A stretch of 64,000 nt of DNA. Source: Bifidobacterium castoris (lineage in GTDB: Bacteria > Actinomycetota > Actinomycetes > Actinomycetales > Bifidobacteriaceae). The translations under genes were made by a program, and so were the position numbers. The notes under the pieces were generated by a model, which saw only the letters and a program-made list of their open reading frames with translations, searched no databases and was not told the DNA's origin. Below, one piece after another: positions 16,388 to 25,758 of the stretch. Within the stretch, counting starts at the first letter, position 1. Every line of letters starts with the position of its first letter. The DNA lies in contig NZ_QXGI01000007.1 in the NCBI RefSeq assembly GCF_003952025.1, positions 1-64,000 on the forward strand. The letters are read 5' to 3'.

Positions 16388-18276
16388 TCGACGGTGACCG
16401 ACTTGGCGAGGTTGCGCGGCTTGTCGACGTCGTAGCCTTTCTGCTTGGCCATGTCCATCGCGAGCAGCTGCAGCGGGACGACGTCGACGAGCGGGCTCAT
16501 CAGCGTCGGGCACTGCGGACGCCAGAAGATGATGTCGGCGTAGCGTTCGACGTCCTTGTCACCCTCCTCGGCGACGGCGATGATGAACGCGCCGCGTGCC
16601 TTGACCTCCTCGATACCGGAGATGACCTTCGAGTGCAGGATGTTGCGCCCGCGCGCCGGCGGCACGATGAAGACGACCGGCTCGCCCTCGTCGACGAGCG
16701 CGATCGGGCCGTGCTTGAGCTCGCCGGCGGCGAAGCCCTCGGTGAAGGTGTAGGCGATCTCCTTGAGCTTCAACGCGCCCTCGAGCGCCACCGGATAGCC
16801 GACATGGCGTCCGAGGAACAGGAACGAGTTGGCGTCGGCGAGATGCTCGGCGGCCCGGGCGACGCGCGGCGGCTGCGTGTCGAGCACCCATTGGATCTTC
16901 TGCGGCATCGCCTTGAGCGAGTCGAGCGTCTGGTGGATCTCGTCGCGGAAGACGGTGCCCTTGAGCTGGGCGAGGTACAGGCCCAGGATGTAGGCGGCCG
17001 TGATCTGGGCGACGAACGCCTTCGTCGAGGCGACGGCCACCTCGGGGCCGGCGTGCGTGTACAGCACGGCGTCGGCCTCCCTGGGGATGCTCGCGCCCTG
17101 CGTGTTGCAGATCGCGAGCACCTTCGAGCCCTGCTCGCGCGCGTGGCGCAGCGCCATGAGCGTGTCCATCGTCTCGCCCGACTGCGAGATCGCGACGACG
17201 AGCGTGCGCGGAGTCAGGATCGGGTCGCGGTAGCGGAACTCGTGCGCCAGCTCGACCTCGACCGGGATGCGCACCCAATGCTCGATCGCGTACTTGGCGA
17301 CCATGCCCGCATAGCTCGCCGTGCCGCAACCGATGACGATGATCTTGTCGATCGCCTTGAAGTCGTGCTCGTCGATGCGCACCTCATCGAGGTTGATGCT
17401 GCCCTCGTCGTCGAGGCGGCCGAACAACGTGCGCTGCACGGCCGCCGGCTCCTCGTGGATCTCCTTGTCCATGAACGAGTCCCAGCCGCCCTTCTCGGCC
17501 GCCGACGCGTCCCAGTCGATCCGGTAGACGGCCGGGTCCGACACCGCGTTGCCGTCGAAATCGGTCACGGCCACGCCGTCGGCCGAGATCATGACGGCCT
17601 GGTCCTGGTCGATCTCCATCGCCGTCCTCGTGTACGCGACGAACGCGGCCACATCCGACCCCAGGAAGTTCTCCCCCTCGCCGAGCCCGACGACGAGCGG
17701 CGAATCATGGCGCGCGCCGACGACGACTCCCGGCTGGCGGCAATCGACCGCCAGGATCGTGAACGCGCCCTCGAGCATGCGCCCCAGACGCCGCATCGCC
17801 TCGAACAGGTCCGGCCCTCCGGTCTCGGCGATGACGTTGTCGACGATCTTACCCAGGAGCTTGGCGGCCACCTCGGTGTCGGTGCTCGACGCGAAACGGT
17901 AGCCCTCGGCCTGCAGGTCGAGCCGCAGCTGCGAGGCGTTCTCGATGATGCCGTTGTGGATGATCGCGACCTTGCCGTCGCGGCTCGCGTGCGGATGCGC
18001 GTTGACGTCGTTCGGCACGCCGTTCGTCGCCCAACGCGTGTGCCCGATCGCGACCGTCGCCTCCGGCAGCGGATCGGCCTCGATGTCGTCGACGAGATTG
18101 GACAGCCGCCCCGCCTTCTTGCGCACGGCCACGCGCTCCATGCCCGGTGCAGTCAACGCCACGCCGGCCGAATCATAGCCCCGGTACTCAAGGCGCTCGA
18201 GCCCCTGAAGGCACACCTCGAGCGGCCGCATCGACGGGAAGTTCACATTACCTGCATAACCTACGATTCCACACAT
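16384..18276 (-). CDS. glmS: glutamine-fructose-6-phosphate aminotransferase (isomerizing)
   Basis: A 630-residue enzyme making glucosamine-6-phosphate from fructose-6-phosphate and glutamine, the entry to peptidoglycan precursor synthesis. Cys2 of MCGIVGYAG is the amidotransferase nucleophile, IGHTRWATNGVPNDVNAHPH is the glutamine-binding region, and two SIS sugar-isomerase domains follow (CGTASYAG, SQSGETMDT). It ends with the conserved PRNLAKSVTVE. There is no Shine-Dalgarno sequence, but TATGCT lies 7 nt before ATG 18276, so the mRNA may be leaderless. Confidence 0.96.
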   Translation of the reverse strand: MCGIVGYAGNVNFPSMRPLEVCLQGLERLEYRGYDSAGVALTAPGMERVAVRKKAGRLSNLVDDIEADPLPEATVAIGHTRWATNGVPNDVNAHPHASRDGKVAIIHNGIIENASQLRLDLQAEGYRFASSTDTEVAAKLLGKIVDNVIAETGGPDLFEAMRRLGRMLEGAFTILAVDCRQPGVVVGARHDSPLVVGLGEGENFLGSDVAAFVAYTRTAMEIDQDQAVMISADGVAVTDFDGNAVSDPAVYRIDWDASAAEKGGWDSFMDKEIHEEPAAVQRTLFGRLDDEGSINLDEVRIDEHDFKAIDKIIVIGCGTASYAGMVAKYAIEHWVRIPVEVELAHEFRYRDPILTPRTLVVAISQSGETMDTLMALRHAREQGSKVLAICNTQGASIPREADAVLYTHAGPEVAVASTKAFVAQITAAYILGLYLAQLKGTVFRDEIHQTLDSLKAMPQKIQWVLDTQPPRVARAAEHLADANSFLFLGRHVGYPVALEGALKLKEIAYTFTEGFAAGELKHGPIALVDEGEPVVFIVPPARGRNILHSKVISGIEEVKARGAFIIAVAEEGDKDVERYADIIFWRPQCPTLMSPLVDVVPLQLLAMDMAKQKGYDVDKPRNLAKSVTVE

Positions 18277-18396
18277 AGGCAACAGCATAACGGACGCACG
18301 CCGCAAATGCATGCGTCCGCAGCGAAAACGCCGCCCCCGTCACAATCCGTCCACATCGGCGTATCGCAACGTCCGGTGCGGGCGCGCGATACGCGG

Positions 18397-18425
18397 GGCG
18401 GCCGCCGCCGAGGGCGACGGCCGCC
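18397..18425 (-). terminator. GC hairpin ending the amino-acid ABC operon
   Basis: GGCGGCCG and its complement form an 8-bp stem with a 13-nt loop, 7 nt past the ATPase stop codon on the minus strand. There is no T-tract, so activity is uncertain. Confidence 0.35.
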
Positions 18426-18431
18426 GGCCGT

Positions 18432-19259
18432 TCACAGCACGTGCTGCAGGAAGTCCCTGAACCGCGGCTCCTTCGGATCGTCGATGATCCCGGGGCCGCC
18501 GGATTCGACGACGACGCCGCCGTCCATGAACACGACCTGGTCGGCGACCTCCTTCGCGAAGCCGATCTCATGGGTGACGACGATCATCGTCATGCCCTCG
18601 TCGGCGAGCTGGCGCATGACGCCGAGCACCTCGCCGACGAGCTCCGGGTCGAGCGCCGAGGTCGGCTCGTCGAAGAGCATGATCTCGGGCTTCATCGCGA
18701 GAGCGCGCGCGATCGCGACGCGCTGCTGCTGGCCGCCGGACAGCTGCGAGGGATAGTAGTCGAGGCGGTCGCCCAGCCCCACGCGCGTGAGCTCCTTGAC
18801 GGCGAGTTCGCGCGCCTGCGCCTTCGGCGTCCTCTTGACGTGCACCGGCGCCTCCATGACGTTCTCGAGCGCCGTCATGTGCGGGAAGAGGTTGAACTTC
18901 TGGAACACCATGCCGAGCTTGGCGCGCTGGGCGGAGACCTCCTTGTCGTTGAGCGTCTGCAGCGCGCCGTCCGGCAGCCGCTTGTAGCCGATCATCTCGC
19001 CGTTGACGTCGATCTGGCCGCCGGTGAGCGTCTCAAGCTGGTTGATCAGGCGCAGGAACGTCGACTTGCCCGACCCCGAGGGGCCGAGGATCACCGTCAC
19101 CGTGCCGGGCATGACCTTCATGTCGACGCCTTTGAGCACGTGCAGGTCGCCGAAGGCCTTGTGCACCTGCTTGGCCTCGACGGCCGGCTGCCCCGGCCTC
19201 TCGGCCTGCCGCTCGGCCGCCGTGTCCTGATTCGCGAGGTCCTTGTTCTCGTCACTCAT
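18432..19259 (-). CDS. polar amino-acid ABC transporter ATP-binding protein
   Basis: A 275-residue ATPase of the GlnQ/HisP class. Walker A is [12 protein letters not shown], the Q-loop is [16 protein letters not shown], the signature is [15 protein letters not shown] and Walker B is [15 protein letters not shown] roughly 30-residue polar N-terminal extension ([20 protein letters not shown]) precedes the ATPase domain. GGAAGG lies 12 nt before ATG 19259. It works with the permease 56 nt upstream. Confidence 0.9.
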   Translation of the reverse strand: MSDENKDLANQDTAAERQAERPGQPAVEAKQVHKAFGDLHVLKGVDMKVMPGTVTVILGPSGSGKSTFLRLINQLETLTGGQIDVNGEMIGYKRLPDGALQTLNDKEVSAQRAKLGMVFQKFNLFPHMTALENVMEAPVHVKRTPKAQARELAVKELTRVGLGDRLDYYPSQLSGGQQQRVAIARALAMKPEIMLFDEPTSALDPELVGEVLGVMRQLADEGMTMIVVTHEIGFAKEVADQVVFMDGGVVVESGGPGIIDDPKEPRFRDFLQHVL

Positions 19260-19315
19260 CTGTCCGTCACATCCTTCCACGTGGACGGCCGCCGATGGCG
19301 GCCATGCGTCATGCG

Positions 19316-20302
19316 CTAGGCGTTGTACCCGAGGAACGCCGCCTCGTTCGTCTTGTCGACGTCGTCCTTCGGCTCTCCTTCGGTCTTGCCCGGCAGCGGC
19401 GGCTGCTTGCCCTTCGTGCCGACCGGGCGCGCCTCGAAGCCCTTGCCGAAGTGCTTCTCGAGCATCGACTGGATGACCATGAGGATCGACGTGATGAACA
19501 GGTACCAGATGCTCGCCACGAGCAGCAGCGGGATCGGCTTGTAGATGCGGTTCGCGATCGCGTTCGTCGCGTACTGCAGTTCGAGCGTGAACGGGACGGC
19601 GAGCACGAGCGACGTCGTCTTGAGCATGCCGATCGTCTCGTTGCCGGTCGGCGGGATGATGATGCGCATCGCCTGCGGCAGGATGACGCGGCGCATGATC
19701 ATCGAGCGTTTCATGCCGAGCGCCTGCGCGGCCTCGGCCTGCCCCGGGTCGACGGCTTCGAGGCCGGCTCGCACGATCTCGGCGAGGTAGGCGGCCTCGT
19801 TGAGTGCCAGGCCTATCCAGGCGGCGTTGAACGCCGTGATGACGGTCTGCGAGTCGACGCTCCAGAACTCGACCGAGGTCAGCGGGATGCCGATCGACAG
19901 CTTCGGGATGAGCACGGCGAACAGGCCCCAGAACACGAGCTGCGTGTAGACCGGCGTGCCGCGGAAGAACCAGATGTAGAACCAGCTGACGCCGCGCAGC
20001 ACCGGGTTGACCGACTTGCGCATGATCGCCAGGACCACGGCGAGGATGATCGCGACGACCATCGAGATCACGGTGAGCAGCAGCGTGTAGCCGACGCCTT
20101 CGAGCACGCGTTCGTTGAACAGGTACTTCCAGACGATGTTCCATTCGAAGCGCGGGTTCGTGATGAGGCCCTTGACGAGCATCGCGGCGAGGATCGCCAC
20201 GATGACCGCGGCCACGATCGAGCCTGTGCGCCTGACCGGCTTCGCTGAGATGCGGTTCGGGATCGGCAGCCCCTCCCCGTCCGGTTCCACATGATGCGGC
20301 AT
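19316..20302 (-). CDS. polar amino-acid ABC transporter permease
   Basis: A 328-residue permease of the HisM/GlnP type. After a short cytoplasmic lead, helices begin at [18 protein letters not shown]; the domain contains [12 protein letters not shown] and the EAA loop [25 protein letters not shown]. The C-terminal 60 residues form a hydrophilic tail ([17 protein letters not shown]). A single permease gene implies a homodimeric channel. AAGGAGAG precedes the ATG. The gene lies 36 nt after the proximal binding protein. Confidence 0.9.
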   Translation of the reverse strand: MPHHVEPDGEGLPIPNRISAKPVRRTGSIVAAVIVAILAAMLVKGLITNPRFEWNIVWKYLFNERVLEGVGYTLLLTVISMVVAIILAVVLAIMRKSVNPVLRGVSWFYIWFFRGTPVYTQLVFWGLFAVLIPKLSIGIPLTSVEFWSVDSQTVITAFNAAWIGLALNEAAYLAEIVRAGLEAVDPGQAEAAQALGMKRSMIMRRVILPQAMRIIIPPTGNETIGMLKTTSLVLAVPFTLELQYATNAIANRIYKPIPLLLVASIWYLFITSILMVIQSMLEKHFGKGFEARPVGTKGKQPPLPGKTEGEPKDDVDKTNEAAFLGYNA

Positions 20303-20338
20303 GGTCTCTCCTTAGCTGTTGCGTTGCGTCCCCGGGTC

Positions 20339-21262
20339 TCAGTCGAGGTCGGTCGGGTCGATCTCGGCCTTGTCGATCGCGCCGTTCTCGACGCCCCAGG
20401 CCTTGAGGATCTTCATGTAGTCGCCGTCATCCATCAGATGCTGCATGCCGGCCTGCACGGCCTTCGCGAGTTCGGTGTCGCCCTTCTTGATCGCGATGCC
20501 CTGCTTGACGACGCCTTCGGCGCTGCCCAGCTCCTCGAGCTGGTCGCCGGTCTGCGAGATCGCGTATCCGGCGACCGGCGAGTCGGCGTAGAACACGTCG
20601 GCCTTGCCGGTGACGACGGCGGTCGCCGCGTCGGTCTGCAGCTTGCTCGGCAGCACCTCGACGGCCTTCTTGCCGTCGGCCTTGCACTGCTCCTTGATCT
20701 CGTTGGCCTCTTCCTCCTGCGTCGTGCCCACCTGGACGGCGATCTTCATGCCGCACAGATCGTCGGTGTTGACGTTCTCGGGGTTGCCCTTCTTGACGGC
20801 CCAGCTCGACCCGGCCTGGTAGTAGCTGACGAAATCGACGGCGTCCATGCGCTCCTGCGTGATCGTCATCGCCGTGATGCCGAGGTCGTACTTGGCGCCC
20901 ACGGACGGCACGATCGAATCGAAGGTCGACGAGACGATCTCCGTGTCGAGGCCGAAGACGCGTCCGAGCGCCTTCGCGAGGTCGACGTCGTAGCCCTGAG
21001 GCGTCTTGCCGTCGTCGGCGAGGAACTCGGCCGGGGCGTAGGACAGCTCCATGCCGACGGTGAGCTTGCCGCTGTCGGCGATCGATTTGGGCACCATCGC
21101 CGCAATCGCGTCGTCCTTCTTGACGCTCGCGACATCGAAGGCGCCCTGCTTCGCCGCGTTCGCGTCGCCGGTGTCGTCGCTCGTGCCGCAGGCGGCGGCG
21201 CCGAACAGCAGCGCCGCGCCGGCGAGCGCGGCGGCGAACTTCTTCAATCCATGCATCGACAT
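20339..21262 (-). CDS. polar amino-acid ABC transporter substrate-binding lipoprotein, copy 1
   Basis: A 307-residue family 3 binding protein with lipobox [33 protein letters not shown] and [17 protein letters not shown] blocks. It delivers an amino acid or polar solute to the adjacent permease. ATG 21262 has AGGAG 9 nt upstream. It is a paralogue of the neighbouring copy 2, with the same ending pattern ([12 protein letters not shown]). It has its own promoter element at 21355-21379. Confidence 0.9.
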   Translation of the reverse strand: MSMHGLKKFAAALAGAALLFGAAACGTSDDTGDANAAKQGAFDVASVKKDDAIAAMVPKSIADSGKLTVGMELSYAPAEFLADDGKTPQGYDVDLAKALGRVFGLDTEIVSSTFDSIVPSVGAKYDLGITAMTITQERMDAVDFVSYYQAGSSWAVKKGNPENVNTDDLCGMKIAVQVGTTQEEEANEIKEQCKADGKKAVEVLPSKLQTDAATAVVTGKADVFYADSPVAGYAISQTGDQLEELGSAEGVVKQGIAIKKGDTELAKAVQAGMQHLMDDGDYMKILKAWGVENGAIDKAEIDPTDLD

Positions 21263-21354
21263 GCTTCTCCACTCCTGCGCGACGGCGCCATCATCATGCC
21301 GGCGTCTGCCGTCGACGTTGACGCTTGGGGTCGCACCTTCGAAATACGTCAGCC

Positions 21355-21379
21355 AGTGTAGTGCATCGTGTGCTACGAA
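21355..21379 (-). promoter_or_regulatory. shared promoter element, binding-protein copy 1
   Basis: On the minus strand TTCGTAGCACA (21369-21379) is followed after 8 nt by TACACT (21355-21360), a -10-like hexamer. The identical 11-mer with the same 8-nt gap to TACGCT occurs upstream of copy 2 (22538-22562). The 11-mer sits where -35 and spacer would be, suggesting an activator site or a special promoter class. Confidence 0.5.
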
Positions 21380-21500
21380 ACGGTTAAGCCGTCCGTCGCG
21401 CGACGACGCACATCGTACTGAATAAATATGTAGTCGCTCGCATAAACATGCATGACGCGGTTCTGCGCTGTGCGCGAACCACGCCATGCCTCCATGCGCC

Positions 21501-21532
21501 CCGCGCGCCGTACGGCCCCATGCGGCGCGCGG
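21501..21532 (-). terminator. hairpin after binding-protein copy 2
   Basis: Perfect 10-bp arms (CCGCGCGCCG and complement) with a 12-nt loop, 9 nt past the copy 2 stop codon. There is no T-tract. It may attenuate read-through into copy 1 or stabilise the upstream mRNA. Confidence 0.45.
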
Positions 21533-21540
21533 CGGCCGGC

Positions 21541-22485
21541 TCACTTCGTGTCTGTCGGGTTGATCTCGGCCTTGTCGATCGCGCCGCCCTGGACGCCCCA
21601 CTCCTCGAGGATCGCCTCATAGGTGCCGTCGTCCATCAGATGCTGCATCGCCTTGCGCACGGCCTCGGCCATCTGCTTGTCGCCCTTCTTGACGACGATG
21701 CCCTGCTTGGTGACGCCGACGTCCTCGCCGAGCGTCTCGAGCTGGCCGTCGGTCTGCGCGATCGCGTAGCCGGAGACCGGCGTGTCCGCGTAGAAAGCGG
21801 AGGCCTTGCCCGTCGTCACGTTCGTCGTCACGTCGGTCTGCAGCTTGTTCGTCAGGACCTCGATCTCCTCCTTGCCGTCGGCCTTGCACTGCTCGTTGAG
21901 CGCCGCGACCTCCTCTTCCTGCGTCGTGGCCGTCTGCACGGCGATCGTCTGGCCGCACACATCCTTCGGATCGATGCCGTCAGGGTTGCCCTTCTTCGTC
22001 ACCCAGGTGGATCCCGCCTTGTACATGCTGACGAAGTCGACGGCGCCCATGCGTTCGGGCGTGATCGTGAACGAGGAGATGCCGATGTCGTACTTCGAGC
22101 CGACCGCCGGGATGATCAGGTCGAAGCTGGCGACCTTGTCCTCCGCCTCGAGCCCCATGACCTTCGCGAGCGCCTTCGACAGGTCGACGTCGTAGCCGAC
22201 CGGCGTCCTGCCGTCCTCGGCGAGGAACTCGGCAGGCGCGTAGGAGGTGTCCATGCCGACGGTGAGCCTGCCGTCGCTCTTGACATCGTCCGGCACGAGC
22301 GCCGCGATCTCGTCGACGGTCTCGACCTTCGTCACATCGTAGCCCTGCGTCGTCTTGCCCTCGGCGTTCTTCGCGCCGCCGTCCCCGTCGTCGCTCGTGC
22401 CGCATGCGCCGGCCGCGAGGCACAGCGACGCGCCGAGCACGAGCGCCGCGAGGTTCCTGAACATGTTCTTCTGCTGCATAGGCAT
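21541..22485 (-). CDS. polar amino-acid ABC transporter substrate-binding lipoprotein, copy 2
   Basis: A 314-residue family 3 binding protein with lipobox [33 protein letters not shown] and FTITPERMGAVDFV. It resembles copy 1 along its whole length, pointing to tandem duplication followed by divergence, perhaps to widen substrate range through one permease. ATG 22485 is preferred over upstream frames (GGGAAGACAGGG before it); ATG 22479 is possible. Confidence 0.9.
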   Translation of the reverse strand: MPMQQKNMFRNLAALVLGASLCLAAGACGTSDDGDGGAKNAEGKTTQGYDVTKVETVDEIAALVPDDVKSDGRLTVGMDTSYAPAEFLAEDGRTPVGYDVDLSKALAKVMGLEAEDKVASFDLIIPAVGSKYDIGISSFTITPERMGAVDFVSMYKAGSTWVTKKGNPDGIDPKDVCGQTIAVQTATTQEEEVAALNEQCKADGKEEIEVLTNKLQTDVTTNVTTGKASAFYADTPVSGYAIAQTDGQLETLGEDVGVTKQGIVVKKGDKQMAEAVRKAMQHLMDDGTYEAILEEWGVQGGAIDKAEINPTDTK

Positions 22486-22537
22486 ACCCTGTCTTCCCTG
22501 CTGTGTGCCGTCCTGGCCCGCGCCCGGATCCGCACAC

Positions 22538-22562
22538 AGCGTACGCCGCCTTGTGCTACGAA
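22538..22562 (-). promoter_or_regulatory. shared promoter element, binding-protein copy 2
   Basis: TTCGTAGCACA (22552-22562, minus strand) is followed after 8 nt by TACGCT (22538-22543). Spacing and 11-mer are the same as upstream of copy 1, while the surrounding bases differ. Confidence 0.5.
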
Positions 22563-22596
22563 CGCGTTTCACCCATGCAACATGTGAACGCGTTCA
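22560..22596. promoter_or_regulatory. paired palindromes upstream of binding-protein copy 2
   Basis: TGAACGCGTTCA (22585-22596) is a perfect 12-bp palindrome. A near copy, GAACGCGTTTC, lies at 22560-22570, one base short of a palindrome. The two are about 25 bp apart, just upstream of the copy 2 promoter and overlapping the smpB stop codon. They look like a dimer-binding operator pair. Confidence 0.35.
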
Positions 22597-23088
22597 GCCG
22601 CGGGCGTGCATGTTGCGGTAGCGCAGCATGCGCTGCGCCTCGCGCTTGTCCTGCTCCTCGCGCAGCGCCTGGCGCTTGTCGTATTCCTTCTTGCCGCGCG
22701 CGAGCGCGATCTCGATCTTGGCGCGGCCGTCCTTGTTGAAGTAGATGCTCAGCGGCACGATCGTGTAGCCCTTCGCCTGGATCTGGCGCCCGAGCTTCTC
22801 GATCTGCGCGGCGTGCAGCAGCAGCTTGCGCTTGCGCTTGGGCGCGTGGTTGTTCCAGGTGCCGTTGAGGTATTCGGGGATGTTGGCGCCTTCGAGCCAG
22901 ATCTCCCCGCGCTTGTCGATGCTGATGAAGGCCTCGGCGAGCGACGCCCTCCCCTCGCGCAGCGACTTCACCTCGGTGCCGGTGAGCGCGACGCCCGCCT
23001 CGTAGCGGTCCTCGATCTCGTAGTCATGCCGCGCGCGCTTGTTGCGTGCGACGACCAGGTCGCCCTCGACCTTCTTCTGCTTCGCCAT
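22594..23088 (-). CDS. smpB: SsrA-binding protein SmpB
   Basis: A 164-residue protein that binds tmRNA and brings it to stalled ribosomes for trans-translation. [22 protein letters not shown], the [16 protein letters not shown] block and the LTGTEVKS motif are diagnostic, and the basic C-terminal tail ([17 protein letters not shown]) is the part that enters the mRNA channel. AAGGAA lies before ATG 23088. It is downstream of the CHAP gene, an order common in Actinobacteria. Confidence 0.96.
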   Translation of the reverse strand: MAKQKKVEGDLVVARNKRARHDYEIEDRYEAGVALTGTEVKSLREGRASLAEAFISIDKRGEIWLEGANIPEYLNGTWNNHAPKRKRKLLLHAAQIEKLGRQIQAKGYTIVPLSIYFNKDGRAKIEIALARGKKEYDKRQALREEQDKREAQRMLRYRNMHARG

Positions 23089-23203
23089 GCTCCGTTCCTT
23101 TCCTCGTCGTGTCTCGTCGTCCTGTGTCTTGGTCCTGCCGTATTCCCGCCGCCGCATGTGCGCGACCGCGATGCGCCGGCCTTCCACATTAGCGCGGTAT
23201 GCA

Positions 23204-23241
23204 CGAATCCGCCGCCCGCGCATGGCGGGACGGCGGATTCG
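23204..23241 (-). terminator. hairpin after the CHAP gene
   Basis: CGAATCCGCCG and its complement (11 bp) enclose a further CCCGC/GCGGG pairing. It lies 16 nt past the CHAP stop and before smpB. Confidence 0.5.
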
Positions 23242-23256
23242 GCGCGGGGCCGGCGC

Positions 23257-24705
23257 TCAGTGCACGTAGCGGAAGCGTCCGGGGTCGGACAACGTGCGGT
23301 AGGTGATCGTGTACAGGCCGGCGACGTTCGATTCGGAGATCGTGACCGAGTTCGGGCCGACGCTTTCGACGACGGCGACATGCCCCCACGGCGAGGACGC
23401 GCCTTCCTGGCCGGGCAGGAACGACAGCGCGGCGCCGACCTGCGGCACGTTGTCGACGCGCAGGCCGTAGCTCGGCGCGGTCGTCGCCCAGTCGCCGCCG
23501 TTGCCGAGATAGGACGGCGTGCCGATGCCCATCTGCTTGCGGCGTTCGTAGGCCCACCATGTGCACTGTCCGGGGGCGTAGGCGTTGCCGTAGTCGCCGT
23601 TCGACGTGCCCTGACCGCCGCTCGAGCCGCTCGAGCCGCTCGAGCCGCTCGAACCGCCCGACGGCTGCGTGGGTTGCGTCGGCTGCGTCGGCGTCACCGG
23701 CTGGGCCGGCTGCGCCGGCTGGCTCGGTGCGGCGGCGTTCGACCCTCCGGTCGTCGTACCGGTGCTCGTGTTCGCCGGCGGACTCGTTGTGCCCTGCGCC
23801 TGCTGCTGGCGCACGCGTTCGGCCTCGGCGGCCTGCTCCGCCTGGTATTTGCGGTTGTTCGCGTCGATCTGCGACTGCAGCATGACCGTTTCTGCCGCCT
23901 GCTGCGCCGCGGCCGTGTTCAGCTCGCTCTTGCGGCTTTCGAGGTCGGCGCGGATCTGCTCGCCTTTGACGCGCTGCGCGTCGAGCGAGTCGCGCTTGGC
24001 CTGCGCGTCGGCCGCCGCGGACTGCGCGGCCGCCGACTTCTCGTCGGCGTCCGACTTGTATTTCGTGATGCGCGCCTCGATCGCCTTGAGGCGCTCGCCG
24101 CGGTTCATCGAGATGCTCAGGCCGTCGGCGGCCTCGGAGGCGGCGTTCGCCTCGTTGCGCGACAGCGCGTCGCGCGACTGCATCTGGCGGATGAACTCCT
24201 TCGTGTCGGTCGCGCCGGTCATGACGCTCATGATGTCCGAGGTGTCCGAGCCGTGCATCGACTCGCGGGCGACCTGCGCCACGGCGGCGTGCGCGTCGTC
24301 GTAGTCCTCGCCGGTCTTCTTGATCTCGGCTTCGAGGTTCTCCTTGTCCTTCTGCGCGGCCTCGAGGCGCTGCGCGGCGGATTCGGCCTCGGACTTGGCG
24401 GACGCGGCGGCGGCGTTCGCTTCCTGGACCTCCTTGGCGGCCGCCGGGATCTGGTTGTTCGTCAGATCGTCGAGTTCGACGATCTTGTTCGCCAGATCGC
24501 TGCTGACGCCGTCGAGCTGCTCACGCAGCTCGGCTTCGCGCTGCACGCTCTGCTGATGCGAGTTCTGCGCGTTGACGAGATCGCTGTAGGTGTCCGCATG
24601 CGCCTGCGGGACCGGCGCGATCACCGGCGCCGCGAATCCGACCGTGCACAGCGAGGCCGCGAGCAGGGTCGCGATCCAGGGACGGCTTGCAGTTCCTCGA
24701 GTCAT
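23257..24705 (-). CDS. secreted coiled-coil CHAP-domain peptidoglycan hydrolase (PcsB/RipC-like)
   Basis: A 482-residue secreted protein. The signal peptide (residues 1-37) ends near AHA. A long coiled coil runs from about 40 to 290 (SHQQSVQREAELREQLDGV and following heptads), then a Thr/Pro/Gln and Gly/Ser linker, then a CHAP amidase/endopeptidase domain with catalytic Cys in APGQCTWWAYERRKQMG and His in WGHVAVVESV. This is the PcsB-type architecture activated by FtsEX during division in other Gram-positives. GAAAGG lies 6 nt before ATG 24705. The ftsX and ftsE genes lie immediately upstream on the same strand. Confidence 0.92.
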   Translation of the reverse strand: MTRGTASRPWIATLLAASLCTVGFAAPVIAPVPQAHADTYSDLVNAQNSHQQSVQREAELREQLDGVSSDLANKIVELDDLTNNQIPAAAKEVQEANAAAASAKSEAESAAQRLEAAQKDKENLEAEIKKTGEDYDDAHAAVAQVARESMHGSDTSDIMSVMTGATDTKEFIRQMQSRDALSRNEANAASEAADGLSISMNRGERLKAIEARITKYKSDADEKSAAAQSAAADAQAKRDSLDAQRVKGEQIRADLESRKSELNTAAAQQAAETVMLQSQIDANNRKYQAEQAAEAERVRQQQAQGTTSPPANTSTGTTTGGSNAAAPSQPAQPAQPVTPTQPTQPTQPSGGSSGSSGSSGSSGGQGTSNGDYGNAYAPGQCTWWAYERRKQMGIGTPSYLGNGGDWATTAPSYGLRVDNVPQVGAALSFLPGQEGASSPWGHVAVVESVGPNSVTISESNVAGLYTITYRTLSDPGRFRYVH

Positions 24706-24757
24706 TGCACACCTTTCGACTTCACTCACGGCACCCAAGCCTAGCATTGCCACCTGA

Positions 24758-24801
24758 GTGCGCAAAACCACGCGCCGTGCACGGCGCGTGGTTTTGCGCA
24801 C
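24758..24801 (-). terminator. perfect 21-bp stem after ftsX
   Basis: Two perfect 21-nt arms separated by GC; the right arm contains GGTTTTGCGCAC. It lies 34 nt past the ftsX stop and upstream of the CHAP gene, so the CHAP gene may be transcribed separately or attenuated. Confidence 0.65.
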
Positions 24802-24834
24802 AGCTTCTTCACATTTCGCGCGCATGACCGCCGC

Positions 24835-25758
24835 TCAGGCCTTGAGGTAGCGGTTGAGCGCCACCGACGAGGCGATGACGGACAGCAGCACGGCGCCGAC
24901 GATCAGGACCGGCGAGATCAGCAGCACGGTGCCCTGCGTGACGTACGGGATCCATGTGACCGATTTGGCGAGCCAATCGGTGATGAAGACCTTGACGAGC
25001 GCGCTCAGCGCCAGGCAGGACAGCAACGAGCCGAGCAGCGCGGCCACGGCGCCCTCGAGGATGAACGGCAGGCGGATCGTCCAATTCGACGCGCCGACGA
25101 AGCGCATGATCTCGGTCTCCTCGCTGCGCGAGGCCGCCGACATGCGGATCGTCGTGCCGGTGAGCATGACGGCGACGACGACCATGACGGCCGCGAGCAT
25201 CGCCGTCGCCGCCGTCGCGCGGTTGAGCACGGCGAAGACCGGTTCGAAGATCTGCCGCTGGTCGACGACCTCCTCGACGCCGTCACGGCCCGAGAGCACC
25301 TCGGAGACGACCTTGTACTTCTCCGGGTTCTTGAGCTTGAGCCATAGCGACCCCTGCATGTCCGCCGCGGTGAGCGTGCGCCCTTGGAACTCGCCGTTGG
25401 GGTACTGCTTGAGGAACGAGTCGTTGTAGAAGTCCTCGGGGCTCTCGTAGGTCACCGACGAGACGTCGTCGCCGAGCTCCTGCTGGATGACGTCCTGCAG
25501 CGCGTTGATCTGCTGCGCCGTCGCGGCCGTGCCCGCCGCGCAGTTCGGCGACTGGCTCGTGCCGTCCGGGCACAGCCACACGACGACCTCGACCTTGTCG
25601 TACCAGTCGCCCTTCGCCTTCGTGATCTGCGCCTGCGTGAGTAGGGACGCGCCGATGAACAGGAACGAGATGAACGTCACGAGCATGACCGACAGCAGCA
25701 TCGGCACGTTGCGCCGCAGGCTCGTCCACGTCTCGCTGAGGATGAATCGCAATCTCAT
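24835..25758 (-). CDS. ftsX: cell-division protein FtsX
   Basis: A 307-residue membrane protein with a first helix near 22-42 ([20 protein letters not shown]), a large extracytoplasmic domain (45-200), and three C-terminal helices. [27 protein letters not shown] is the conserved cytoplasmic loop. With FtsE it forms a transporter-like complex that activates peptidoglycan hydrolases rather than moving a substrate. Its ATG overlaps the ftsE stop by 4 bp. The extracytoplasmic loop carries two Cys (LCPDG and NCAAG), possibly a disulfide. Confidence 0.93.
   Translation of the reverse strand: MRLRFILSETWTSLRRNVPMLLSVMLVTFISFLFIGASLLTQAQITKAKGDWYDKVEVVVWLCPDGTSQSPNCAAGTAATAQQINALQDVIQQELGDDVSSVTYESPEDFYNDSFLKQYPNGEFQGRTLTAADMQGSLWLKLKNPEKYKVVSEVLSGRDGVEEVVDQRQIFEPVFAVLNRATAATAMLAAVMVVVAVMLTGTTIRMSAASRSEETEIMRFVGASNWTIRLPFILEGAVAALLGSLLSCLALSALVKVFITDWLAKSVTWIPYVTQGTVLLISPVLIVGAVLLSVIASSVALNRYLKA

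Noticed and set aside
16384-16513. Longer version of the pseudouridine synthase running into glmS
   Set aside because: Those residues are a shadow of the glmS C-terminus; GTG 16387 with the GTGA overlap explains the start better.
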